A stretch of DNA of 64,000 bases from Punica granatum (taxonomy: Eukaryota > Streptophyta > Magnoliopsida > Myrtales > Lythraceae). Position numbers and translations under genes: made by a program. How positions within the stretch are numbered: the stretch's first letter is position 1; each line of letters starts with the position of its first letter. Below the pieces are notes generated by a model. That model saw only the letters and a list, made by a program, of their open reading frames with translations, did not search any database and had not been told where the DNA came from. The stretch covers positions 4,936,376 to 5,000,375 of the forward strand of contig NC_045133.1 in the NCBI RefSeq assembly GCF_007655135.1. The letters are read 5' to 3'. This document shows, piece after piece, positions 54,055 to 64,000 of this stretch.

Positions 54055-56995
54055 GGTGGAGCCAGGTTAAGTTAAGATCATATGCTCGGAATTTAACTTT
54101 AACGGCCCCCTTTTTGTCTCATCCCATTGTTTTTCTGGGTGAGGTTTTGTTGTTTATTGTCAATCATAGGGCCGGTATAGAAAAAAAATTTGGCTCTCTG
54201 CAAATTCTTTTGTTGTCTATCTTCGGGACTCATAAATCACATCCTTGTGCTTATGTTTCCCAAGTAATTATTATGCCCCAACCGATGCAACAGCTTCTTG
54301 ATGTAGTCAGTCGCCCCTGATCGATAAGATGTATGAACCTTGTTCTTCTTAATCTAGTCTAGCTTGTGAAGATTAATGTTGTAACTTTTGTGATAATGGT
54401 TCGATTTCACTACCGGAACTTGTGAAATGCCTTTGTGTATGTTATCTACTGAATTAAGCACATTCTGCAGAATTGAATTTGGTGCATGTTTATTCATTAA
54501 CATTTCTGTATAGTTAGCGTTGATAGTCTTCATTTCCTCGACAATTTACCGATCTCCACAAGGTAGGTTTGATCGGCAAGGTTGGTTGCTTTATGTTTTC
54601 CATCAGTCCCGAATTGCACCTTTGTGTTGCGAGTGCACGCTTATGTGAACTGATCGAACAGTTGGGTTGTTCCATTCTACAGAGACCATGAACAAGGTGG
54701 AAATTTCTGCCGTTACTGGGGGCACAAACAAAATGTTGATCAGATCTTCTCAGGGAACCACAACATACTGAACTTAGAGGTGTAAGATTACCTGCATAAA
54801 ATTTTATTTTTTAATTATTCTTTCTAGGATATTATAAAATTATAAAACAAGAACGTGCTGTAAGTGCAGAAATACCATTTTTTTTTTCTTTTGGTAAATT
54901 ACAATAATAAAATTAAAATAATGGCATGCTTGTCTTGATGTTACATATGGCAGGCTTTAGATAAAGGGAAAAGTTGAAGATACTGTTGGATGGGAATGAA
55001 GGCGGAATTGCTTCCCATTTCAATGCCTTGCTTTTACTTTTCAGTAAATTGACAATTTGGTCCTTAATGTTTAAAAGCTAACAAATCAATTGTCGCATTT
55101 CAGTTTTGTTACTCAACTACTTGTGAAGCTAACATCATTGCTGAAAAATATAGAAAATTTAAAAACAACGTCCTTTTGTTTCCAATTATTTAAAAAAAAA
55201 TTAAAAATAGGAGTTGTGATGATCGCTACCAATTTATTAGATCTTTTTTAGGTTTAATTTTTTATTAGGTTTTTGCTTTAGGCTTAGGTTTATTTTCTAG
55301 GATTGGTATTCCTTAGCTTGACTTAATCAAATCAATGTGGATCGGGTCTTGTTTGACGATGATTTTAGTGATATGCTTTCCTACATATGTTCGGAGGATT
55401 TTCTGAACTTAACTTGTAATTAAGTTAAATTGGTCATTGAATTGTGATTACCATATGGGTTTTATAATTAATTTTTTTTAAAAAAAATTGATTTCTTAAG
55501 CTAAAATTGTTTTTAGAACCTTGCATACTTGAGTAAGGGTAGATTAAGTTAAAAAGATTATGAATTAATTAAGTATATTAACCCACTACTTGAGTTATCC
55601 CCGATATGATTTTTATTTGGGAGTCGAAGCATGTTAATATAGTGGATCACATATCCCTTGGTGAGATTTTGAGTTTTCTACTGATTAAGATTAATGCATA
55701 TTTTATCGATCACTTTTCTCCATGAGGGTCAGTCCATGTTTATGTCATTCTAGAACTTGCTTCATATACTTGTCAAAATTACATTAACATGCATGCATGA
55801 ACAAGACAAAGGCAATTAGGTTTGAGTTTGAGCCAAAAAGCCCACCTGACATTTTATCCTTATAGTGAGTCACTTTGAGCCTAATAATTATCATATTCTT
55901 TTTCTTCATAACCCATGGGGCTTTTAGATCATTGACTTCTTGAAGTGTGTTTTGGTATTCATTATTGGGGTGAGCATGAGTAGATAAATTAAGTACGAGT
56001 GCAAATTTTTTGAGTTGTTCAATTTGTAGAATTTTTCATCTTCTTCTTCTGATAAAAAAAATTAAAAGAAAGAAAAATCAAAAGGAGAAAGAAAAAGAAA
56101 AGAAAAGAAAAGGAAAAGATGAGAAGTTTAGAAAAAGGAAATATATAAAGTAAGTGCACTCAAGACTCGTGGCTAAATATACAGTGAAATAAATTTAGGG
56201 AGTGAAGAGTGTTTGAAATTTATTATGCGAAAAAATAGAAGAGATTAAGCATTTGTGTTTGAGAGTGAAGAGAAGAGGGTTATTATACCATGGGATTTGA
56301 CCTCGGGATTTAGTTTATATGGGTTTCAACCTCTCTCTTTCTCCTTATATTTCAACCAAATAGTTGATTAACATACTTAGCCACATTACAACCCAGTAAA
56401 AAACCCTCTAATTCATGTTTGCATTTGAGCTGAGTAGTGGAGATGAGATGGAAAAATAATTTTATGGTAGTGCATTTTCATAGAATTGGAATTGAGTGTA
56501 AACGCAGAGATATGTATAAGAGTTGAGTACATACACATTCCTAGTGAGGATCTACTATATTAATATGTTAGGCTTTTTAATGAGATATCATGCAAAGACT
56601 CTTAAGTTGGTAGGGATAATTTGTTTATGAAAATTCATTTTCTTAGACAACTTGATTTGTTTCTTACTTTTGGTATATGTGATTCATGTTTTTAGAGATA
56701 GATCTTTCAAGTCTAGTTTTTAAAATGATGTTGATTGATATATTTTGAAAATATTAACTGCACTTTCTTCGTGGAATTTATATGGAAGATTGTAATGCAT
56801 TATTTCTTAATCATGAGTTAGGTGATGAAAGGAAAGAGACCATAAGGTCAGTTGCGGTCACTCCTGAGAACTTTAACGGGATTATTTATTTTGATTGATT
56901 TGGGTCATGCTAAGGGAAGTTGTCTATGGTTAATTGCTTTTGTTTTTTTGTTTTTTTTTCCCCCTTATCTCGAGCAAGTTTCAGATTTTGGGGTG
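54055..56995. other. XRI1 3' flank, then retroelement-derived DNA
   Basis: The first 500 or so bases are likely 3' UTR and flank. From about 55200 the sequence is AT-rich with long T and A runs and no gene. Its wording, ending in CGAGCAAGTTTCAGATTTTG followed by GGGTG directly before an LTR-like start, is typical of the 3' internal region and polypurine tract of Ty3-gypsy elements of the Athila/Tat type. No protein domain survives. Confidence 0.45.
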
Positions 56996-57441
56996 TGATA
57001 ACTTTATGAAAATAGAGTTATTCGTACATTTTTATGGATATAATTGAAGCTAGTTTATCGAGTTTAAATTAGTTTGAGTAAGTTTTTAGTTTATTTTTCA
57101 TTCATTTGTTGTTTGATAGGTTTTCATGGTTTTCATTAGTTTTGCTTTGTTTTGATATGAATTGAAGTTAATTACTTGATCTTTTGCGGTCTCTAAGTTT
57201 CCAGTATTTTTGGACAGGTTTAACTCGAACTTTTTGGTGCAAAATGCATATGGATAGAAAGTTTATCGAGTTAGAAGCACAACGATTCAAACGGTTCATG
57301 ATTTGGAACTCGGACGAAGAAGATACGACAAGTTGAAGTTCGGTGCGCAAAGCAGAATTTCATATCCGAGAGGGCATGGGCTGCGAAATTGAAGGCCTAG
57401 GCCGCCTCAAATCAATCCATTCGATCAGAAATTGACTTTTT
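56996..57441 (+). repeat. LTR-like sequence, left arm of a large inverted repeat
   Basis: Begins TGATAA after a GGGGTG tract and extends about 446 bases. The minus strand of 58609-59052 matches it in order over the whole length, for example TTATGAAAATAGAGTTATTC, TTACTTGATCTTTT, TTTTTGGACAG and ATGCATATGGATAGAAAG. A TGGCGC-type primer-binding-site-like sequence follows 12 bases after the arm. Confidence 0.75.
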
Positions 57442-57453
57442 CAAACAAGTTTT

Positions 57454-57470
57454 TGGCGCTGTTGCCGGAG
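57454..57470 (+). other. Primer-binding-site-like sequence
   Basis: TGGCGCTGTTGCCGGAG closely resembles TGGCGCCGTTGCCGGGG, the tRNA primer-binding site found just inside the 5' LTR of Athila- and Tat-type Ty3-gypsy elements. Its place right after the left arm supports reading that arm as an LTR. Confidence 0.55.
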
Positions 57471-58608
57471 TTATGAGATGAGATAAGCACCGAAGTGAAG
57501 TTTTTTTCAAAAACTTGTTTGAAGGTTTTACAACTCCGCAGGTGCATGAGTCGTAACAAGTAATACAGTGAGTAGAGTATTGTTCCCACAATAACTTGAC
57601 TTAAAGTTTTACTAGCGATCGAAATTCACAACTTAATTGAAGTCAAGCAAGTCGAAAAATCGATTTTAAGGATATTAAAGCAAATTAAAAATATCCGAAA
57701 ATCAATTGGTGAGATGATTTGGAAAAACAATTTTTCCCATATTTCATTAATTCAATATGCTCCATCTTTACCTAATTCGATTAAGACCCAATCTATTAAT
57801 CTCAATTTCACAAGTATTTCATAAGTATCTTTCGAGTTGTCTTGCAAAAATATCTAACTCAAATAATCCCCTATTCCTACGGAAATTACAATTAAGCTAA
57901 ATTCATTGAATTCCAACTTAAATTGTCTACCTAAGGTGTGTAAGTATATTCCTATCTTACCCACTAATTAACTGGATTCCTCGAGATTGAACTTAAGCTA
58001 TTCTATTCATATTCTAAACCTAAAATCCCTTTCCAAGTTCATTCAAATTAAGAGATCATAACAATTTTTTATCAAGCAATTGCAAGCATTAAGCATCAGA
58101 TAGAATAAATAGAATAAGATAAAAAAAAAGTCATTAGATGATGAGAAAATAAACAAACTAGTTGCTTGTGGGTTCAAGTGTAATCCTAACATATGAAATT
58201 AGCCTATAAGAATTAAAAAACCCATGAAAGAATTTAACATAGACATCAAATTCAAGAAGAAATCAACAAAGGTTTAAAAGAAATAAGCAAAGATGATGCG
58301 TCAATCTCCGAGCCTTCGATTTCTTCCTCAAGTTGATCTTTGCCTCCTAATGTCGTCTACATCCTAGTCTCACGGCTACTCTTGCTTTTATTGGAGAAGG
58401 ATATAAAATCCTATCTTTATCTCACCATATCTAATTTCTCTCGAAATCAAAATTCAATTCCCTATTTTACTCAACAAGGAATATCTTTTATAAAACCCAA
58501 GAACAATATACCAAATAAATCAAAATATCTTCCTTTTAGTTTTCTTATCAAAATATCTCCCTCTCAATTTTCTTCTCCATATATGCTTGGGACCCACGTA
58601 AAATCTCG

Positions 58609-59052
58609 AAAAAGTCAATTTTTGGCCGAAATGGACTGATTTGGGGCAGCCTAGGCCTTCGATTTCGTAGCCCGGGTTCTCTTGGATTTGTGATTCTACT
58701 TTGCGTGTCAAATTTCAACTTGTCATATCTTCTTTATCTGTGCTCCAAATTACGAACCGTCTGAACCATTATGGTCTAACTCGGTAAGCTTTCTATCCAT
58801 ATGCATTTTACACCAAAAAGCTCGAGTTAAATCTGTCCAAAAATACTAAGAGCTTAGATATTGTAAAAGATCAAGTAATTAACTCCAATTCGTATAAAAA
58901 CAAAGCAAAACTAATCAACACCACTAAAACCTATCAAAGAGCAAATGAATGAAAAATAAACTAAAAACCTACTCAAATTAACCTTAACTCGAAACTAGCT
59001 CCAATTATATACGTAAAAAGGTACGAATAACTCTATTTTCATAAAATTATCA
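58609..59052 (-). repeat. LTR-like sequence in reverse orientation, right arm of the inverted repeat
   Basis: The minus-strand reading starts TGATAATTTTATGAAAATAG at 59052 and parallels the left arm to 58609, with substitutions and small gaps (roughly four of five bases equal by eye). The spacer between the arms is about 1.17 kb, AT-rich and non-coding. Beyond the right arm there is a 12-base C run. Confidence 0.75.
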
Positions 59053-59080
59053 GTGGTGGATGGCACCGAGTCACTATCAT

Positions 59081-59092
59081 CCCCCCCCCCCC
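59081..59092. repeat. Poly(C) run
   Basis: Twelve C in a row, 29 bases beyond the right arm; unusual in this AT-rich region and prone to sequencing length error. Confidence 0.9.
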
Positions 59093-59497
59093 ATTATTAT
59101 TTTTTAAATTTCAGAAATTATTTTAATTTTTAGAAATTTAAGCAATATAATAATTTATGGGCAGCTTAATTTTTTATGTTTCATATCCACGAGATTTTCA
59201 ATTTTATCCCATCCTCTCCTTTAATTTGATCTGAGCCCCACGATGAAACGTAATTTAAGGGTTCAAATTCAAGCTATATGTAGGGTAATTGAAAATATTA
59301 ATTCATAGTCAATCAATGTTAATTGTAATCATGATCCAAGAGACCGATCCCGTCAATAAAGAACCAAAAAAATGAAGGTTGACACAACGCCGGGGATCAT
59401 CCAGGCTCTAGAAAACTTCTTTATACATTTATTCCATGCAATAATTAAGTATAGACTCGCGCAAACGTACATGTGCATTAATTATATCATTTCATCA

Positions 59498-60548
59498 TCT
59501 ATCTAAAGTTGCATGTCTTGCAACAAATAGGGCTAGAGAAATAAATTTTTAATGATTTAGGTGTAGAAATGTCAATATCTATGAAATAAATTGGGTAGAA
59601 ACGTAAATGTCTAATGACAGACACACACATATATATTTATATATGAAGTTGCATCCCTTGCAATAAATATGACTATAGAAGTAAATTTCTAATTATTTAG
59701 GAGTAGAAAGGTCAATATCTATGAAATAAATTGGGTAAAAAAGTAAATGTCTATTGAAATAGGGTTTAGAAGATTATTATCTAAATAATATTTACTTCTA
59801 TGTCAGATTTAAAACAAATTTAAATTAAAAATAACAAAGTTAATAAAGAAACTTTACTTGAATTAATTTATATAGATATCTTGGCTCCCACTCTAGAAAA
59901 ATTTATTTACAAAAAATTAATTTTTAATTGCTAGGTTAATTGTACAATATATAAACGAACTGAAACTTATAAGTACAAAGTTCAATATATTATCAGACTA
60001 TTGCAATACAAATATTCTATTACTTTAAATTTATGTTAGGAAATTAATTATTGCAAATAAAATTTATATCGTATATAACAAATTAATTAATTTATGTTCA
60101 TGAAACTTCAATTATATGTCCTTTGAATCCTACTTCAACTTTCCTCCCTCAATTTAGAAAATATTATTTGTAAAAAATTAAATTCCAAGTAATAGGTCAA
60201 CTATACAACTTATATAAACAAACTAAAGGTTATAACTATAAAGTTCAATATCTTATTAATATGTTGCAATACAATGCTCCTATCATTTTAAATTTATGTT
60301 AGAAAATTTATTATAGCAAATAAAGTTTATATCATATGTAACAAATTAATTATTTATGTGAATTACATGTAACTTAGATCTTTCACGGTATATGAAAACT
60401 ACTTTATTCAAATGAAATTGTAATTAAATTTGAAAAGCATAAAAAATTCTCAACGGAAAAATAAAATGATAATAACATCTAACGCAAAAAGTTCAACAAA
60501 TCTATGTAGAAAAATTACTGGTGCAATGCACGGGTGAAATCAGATTAG
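59498..60548 (+). mobile_element. Helitron-like element, degenerate
   Basis: The left end reads TCTATCTAAAGTTGCATG after an A. The right end has the palindromic hairpin GTGCAATGCAC (60521-60531) followed 13 bases later by TTAG and a T. Plant Helitrons begin with TC, end with a short hairpin and CTRR, and insert between A and T; here the terminal C has become T. Inside are two diverged tandem duplications: 59507-59615 with 59646-59755 (both starting AAGTTGCAT), and about 59930-60095 with about 60190-60355. No RepHel protein is present, so it would be non-autonomous. Confidence 0.4.
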
Positions 60549-60717
60549 TTTATCAAGAAATTTCTTTGATTTATAACAAAATATTTAATGTTTATTTAAT
60601 GAATCAAAGAAATTTACTAAATATTAAGAGAAGTCTAACATTTGTGATTTTTTCACTAATAATTAAGTACCATAGTTGCGTTAAAAAATCGAAAATATTC
60701 ACGACAATCATTATAAG

Positions 60718-61244
60718 GTTGTGTTTGATTTTAGAATTGAGTAGATTTGAGTTTTGGTTTTAATTAGTTTGTAATGATTGTGTTGTTGAATTATGAGAAA
60801 AAATGTGAAAAAGTAATGAATAGTTGAGAGAATTTAGTATTGAAAATTGAATTGAATTGTTAAAAAAATTGAAAAAAAAGGAAAATGTCTGGCCCGTTTG
60901 ATTTTGCAATCTGATTTTAAGATTTTAACTCTAATTTTAACTCTACTCATTACACAACAAAAGTCAACAATACAATTATTAATTTTTTATTTTTTTTAAT
61001 TTTTTTAACCATTCAATTCAATTTTTAATATTAAATTCTCTCAATTATTCATTACTTTTTTCATAATTCAACAATACAATCATTACTTTTTTACACTTTT
61101 TCTCATAATTCAACATCAAAGTCATTACAAACCAATTAAAATCAAAACTCAACTCTAAAATCAAACACACTAATAATAATTGTGTTGAAGGTACGTAAAG
61201 TAAAATGGAGTAGAGTTAAAAAATATTCCGAAATCAAACGGGAC
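60718..61244. mobile_element. Interleaved MITE-like terminal inverted repeats
   Basis: Two inverted pairs overlap. Pair A: 60718-60880 (TGTGTTTGATTTTAGAATTG) matches the minus strand of about 60975-61172 (TGTGTTTGATTTTAGAGTTG) over some 160 bases. Pair B: GGCCCGTTTGATTT at 60891 matches the minus strand of the end at 61244 (GTCCCGTTTGATTT). The sequence is AT-rich and non-coding and can fold into a long hairpin. Confidence 0.6.
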
Positions 61245-61517
61245 AAACGTCACATGAACTGGTTCTATTAAAAATATCCATATGTTGTGTGCATGAACAG
61301 CTCATGCCTCTTGTATCCTCGAGAAATTGTATTTTATTTCATATAAATTTTTTATTATATTTTCTTGGCCGAAAGGTGTTTCCCCATACGTGAATGGATT
61401 GAATCATTCATCCTTTTAACGCGTCGGGTCATGCATTCTGTAATTTGTGTTCGCTAACTCTCGGAAAATGTGTTTAGTCCTCTCACTATACTAAATATGT
61501 AAAGATAGATGGAATTA

Positions 61518-61543
61518 TTATATATATATATATATATATATAT
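61518..61543. repeat. (AT)n microsatellite
   Basis: Thirteen AT units between two MITE-like elements. Confidence 0.95.
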
Positions 61544-61588
61544 TCTTGTAGTACTAAAAACTATTCGGAATTTTCAAGAGAATAATTA

Positions 61589-61817
61589 ATGCTTTATTTG
61601 GTTTAAAATCACACTTTAACTTAATTCTACTCATAACAAAATAAAATAGTTCATACAAAGTCCAATGGTGAACCTCATTTATAACACTTTTTTCCACAAT
61701 AAAACAAAATAATTCATACAAAGTCAAATGGTAGGTTTCATACATAACCATTCATATAACTCTTTTTTAAAATCAAAATCTGATTTTAAAATATTATTTA
61801 CAAATCAAACGCAGCAT
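61589..61817. mobile_element. MITE-like element
   Basis: Left end ATGCTTTATTTGGTTT and minus-strand right end ATGCTGCGTTTGATTT form an imperfect inverted repeat over a 229-base AT-rich element. It contains an internal direct repeat, AATTCATACAAAGTC versus AGTTCATACAAAGTC, about 60 bases apart. Its ends resemble those at 9728 and 60891. Confidence 0.55.
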
Positions 61818-61969
61818 AAGCATCATAATCTTTTTAAATTAAAATAATTTAAAATCAAAAAAATATAGAAAATTAAGAATTTAGCCAATAAAGCTACCAC
61901 ATCTTGCGTTTCACCTTTTATATATTATAAACGATGTAATAGCTATTTATAATTATAATTTTTACCTCA

Positions 61970-62328
61970 TATATCTCATGATTTCACTTTTTCTTTAAAT
62001 CTATCATATACTTTTAAAATTATTAAAAATATCTCATGGTTTACATTTTTTTCAATTCTATCTCGGCGTTGTATTTTCCGTTAATGAAACGTAAGTAGGC
62101 TCCAAATCTATCCCATGATTTTAATTTTTTCTCAAATCTATCATATGGTTTTAATTTTTTCTCAAATCTATCTCGGGTAAAGGGACGCGGTGGCAAGACC
62201 GTGAAATGTTGACGGAAGATATAATGGCATAGTAGATTTGGAAAAATTGAAAACCATGAGATATTTTTTATAATTTTAAAAGCATATGATAAATTTGAAA
62301 AAATATGTCGTAATTTGCCCTTCATAAT
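61970..62328. mobile_element. Inverted-repeat element, Mutator-like MITE candidate
   Basis: The left arm around 61976-62065 and the minus strand of the right arm around 62230-62320 share AAATCTATCATATACTTTTA (right: TTTATCATATGCTTTTA), AATTAT, AAAATATCTCATGGTTT and CAATT. The middle has CCGTCAACATTTCACGGTC on the minus strand, wording common in plant Mutator-like elements. No target duplication was confirmed. Confidence 0.5.
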
Positions 62329-62884
62329 TTAAGCCCAAGCAACACAGCTCCGGCCACGTGAGGTGTTTCCCATGATCTACAGATGATATTGTCATTGTCC
62401 AATACTCTCACTTTGCTTGTAAAAAACCTACTTGGGACTACATAGACTTGATCTTATCTGCAACCAAAAAGCTTAAACTGATAAGATATTGGATCTAAGC
62501 TTCATATAAACTTGTAGTTTCTTTCTCAATTTTTTTGTGTGGGACAATATATCTCAATACCCGTTCTCACGTGGCAACGTGAGGTCTAACATGTGCCACA
62601 TGCCCTTAAACACCCGTCCTCAACAACTGACCACGAGCTGGGCATCCTCTTCAATGCTCGCACGATAGGGGACAAACACCAAACTAGCCTCGAGGTCCAC
62701 ACTCCGATCTAATTAGATGTGCACTTTTAGCTACTTTGGAACTTGACCGCAACTCTCGATCCTAGCTAACATGAAGCGCGTATTCTTGGCTACCTCAAAA
62801 CCGAATCTGGCGTGGTGTGAGCCCACACATGCACGCGAAAGCGTAACTCGCTCTAATACCTTGTGAAGATTGGAATAATCTAAC
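62329..62884. other. Repeat-derived DNA
   Basis: The stretch from GTGTGGGACAATATATCTCA through ATGCACGCGAAAGCG and GCTCTAATACCTTGTGAAG has the wording of a widespread plant repeat, but its class is not clear. No gene is present. Confidence 0.35.
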
Positions 62885-62994
62885 TCAAATTTCATTGAAA
62901 ACTATCGACGCAGTAAGTAGACTGGGAAGGAAAGTAATTAATGTTATATAGCTAATATCTATTGCTATCAAATATATTACAAGATTCCTTAATG
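62885..62994 (-). mobile_element. LTR fragment of a Ty1-copia element, inverted
   Basis: On the minus strand it reads ATTAAGGAATCTTGTAATAT, ATATAACATTAATTA, CTTTCCTTCCCA and CGATAGTTTTCAATGAAATT. The same words occur in the same order on the plus strand at 63880-64000, so this is a partial LTR copy pointing the opposite way. Confidence 0.75.
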
Positions 62995-63169
62995 TTCCTG
63001 GCATTGAAGTCACTAGACTGAACTCTGGTCTTTTCCTCAGTCAACGAAATTATGTATTTGACATCTTGACTGAGGGTGGTATGTTGGCATGGCGACTATG
63101 ACCTTTTCCTATGGAGCAGCGTCATTAACTGTCCACGAGTTCTAGTGACTTACTATCAGATCCGGGTAA

Positions 63170-63838
63170 GTACAAATGTCTAATTGGAAGACTTATCTAT
63201 ATGATTATCACAAGGCCAAAAATCAGCTATTCTCTTCATATTTTGGCGCAGTGTATGCAGGAGTCTCGCCAAGATCATTGGAATGCCGCTATGCGGGTTC
63301 TCCGTTACTTGAAGCAATCTCCCGGTCAAGGAATTTTTCTACAGCCTATATGTCCCGAAGTTGAAGCATTTTGTGATTCGGATTGGGCAAATTGCCCATC
63401 GACCCATCTTTCTATTACGAAATACTTTATTATACTTAGAGGGTGTCCGTTTTCATGGAAGACGAAGAAATAAACCATAGTCTCTCACTCATCTACTGAA
63501 GCAGAGTATCGAGCAATGACAGCAACTGTTAGTTAGATCATTTGGTTGCGAAATCTTATTTCTTCTCTTGGGGTACAAATGGCTACACCGACACGTCTAT
63601 TTTGTGGTAATCAAGTTGTACTATAAATTACAGTTAATCCTATTTTTCATGAGCAAACAAAGCACATTAAGATAGATTGTCATTTCGTTCATGAGCATAT
63701 TAAGACAGGAGTTGTGACTATCGACCATTTGCCTATGAGACTCCAATTGGCGAATATCTTCACAAAGGCGTTAAGTTGAGATCGCTTCCATTTTATTCTT
63801 TCCAAGTTGGGCATTAGTGACCTTCATGCTCCAACTTA
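63170..63838 (+). pseudogene. Ty1-copia pol remnant (end of RT and RNase H)
   Basis: One frame reads LIGRLIYMIITRPKISYSLH, HWNAAMRVLRYLKQSPGQGI, EAFCDSDWANCP, SHSSTEAEYRAM, HIKIDCHFVHEHI and LANIFTKAL, the conserved ending of copia polyproteins including the RNase H DSDWA and STEAEYRA motifs. In-frame stop codons at 63471, 63534 and about 63624 and 63777 interrupt it, with hardly any frameshift, so decay is recent to moderate. Gag, integrase and most of the RT are absent or rearranged upstream. Confidence 0.9.
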
Positions 63839-64000
63839 AGGAGCGTATTATGGATAGTTCGGATTGTACCATTGTATATTAAGGAATCTCGTAATATATT
63901 TAGTAGTCATAGATACTAGCCATATAACATTAATTAGTTTCCTTCCCAAGTAAGACCACACAATTCATTTACTGTGTCGATAGTTTTCAATGAAATTTGA
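63839..64000 (+). mobile_element. Start of the 3' LTR of the copia element, cut by window end
   Basis: Directly follows the pol ending and a purine-rich AACTTAAGGAG tract, as expected for polypurine tract and 3' LTR. Its part from 63880 onward matches the inverted fragment at 62885-62994. The window ends inside it. Confidence 0.65.

Noticed and set aside
57540..58600. Possible gene in the spacer of the inverted repeat (99-codon ORF)
   Set aside because: Low-complexity AT-rich sequence without family match; consistent with retroelement debris.
1..64000. CRISPR arrays, operons or bacterial-type systems
   Set aside because: The window is plant nuclear DNA with introns; no regularly spaced identical repeats or polycistronic layout.

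Overview
The window is nuclear DNA from a flowering plant, almost certainly a eudicot. Genes are split by short GT-AG introns, intergenic DNA is AT-rich and full of small transposons, and the proteins are plant-specific families (FATA thioesterase, RIN4, PPR, BAHD, XRI1, STP hexose carrier). The species cannot be named from the sequence alone.

Layout. 0.3-5 kb: oleoyl-ACP thioesterase FATA (+; first exon lies left of the window) with a LINE nested in a MITE in one intron. 6.2-8.9 kb: RNF4-like RING ubiquitin ligase (-). 11.8-13.6 kb: intronless CDC45 (-). 15.7-17.4 kb: RIN4 immune regulator (-) with a W-box-core cluster upstream. 18-19.1 kb: old tandem duplication. 21.3-23.2 kb: STP-type sugar/H+ symporter (+). 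24.9-26.7 kb: BAP31-like ER protein (+). 27.9-29.7 kb: PPR protein (-). 32.5-33.9 kb: BAHD acyltransferase (+) with a second copy of its promoter 1.65 kb upstream. 34.5-35.8 kb: unknown nuclear-looking protein (+). 36.1-39.5 kb: PIG-T/GPI16 (-). 41-42.5 kb: SUMO (+). 43.5-46.7 kb: ERD2 K/HDEL receptor (-). 49.5-49.7 kb: broken fragment of SMU1. 51.2-54.1 kb: XRI1-like meiosis/DNA-repair protein (+). 54-64 kb: gene-free and made of transposon debris: two LTRs in inverted orientation, a Helitron-like segment, several MITEs and a dead Ty1-copia tail.

The genes are independent transcription units, not a pathway. Their order is still informative: from memory of Arabidopsis annotation, the neighbours FATA-CDC45-RIN4-PPR-ERD2-RING match one block on chromosome 3, and RING-NOI/RIN4-BAP31-PIG-T and RING-NOI-BAP31-SUMO-XRI1 match two more. 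The window therefore looks like an unfractionated version of a block that was duplicated and partly lost in Arabidopsis. All multi-exon models here were assembled by hand from splice sites, reading-frame continuity and family alignment from memory; summed exons keep frame in every case.
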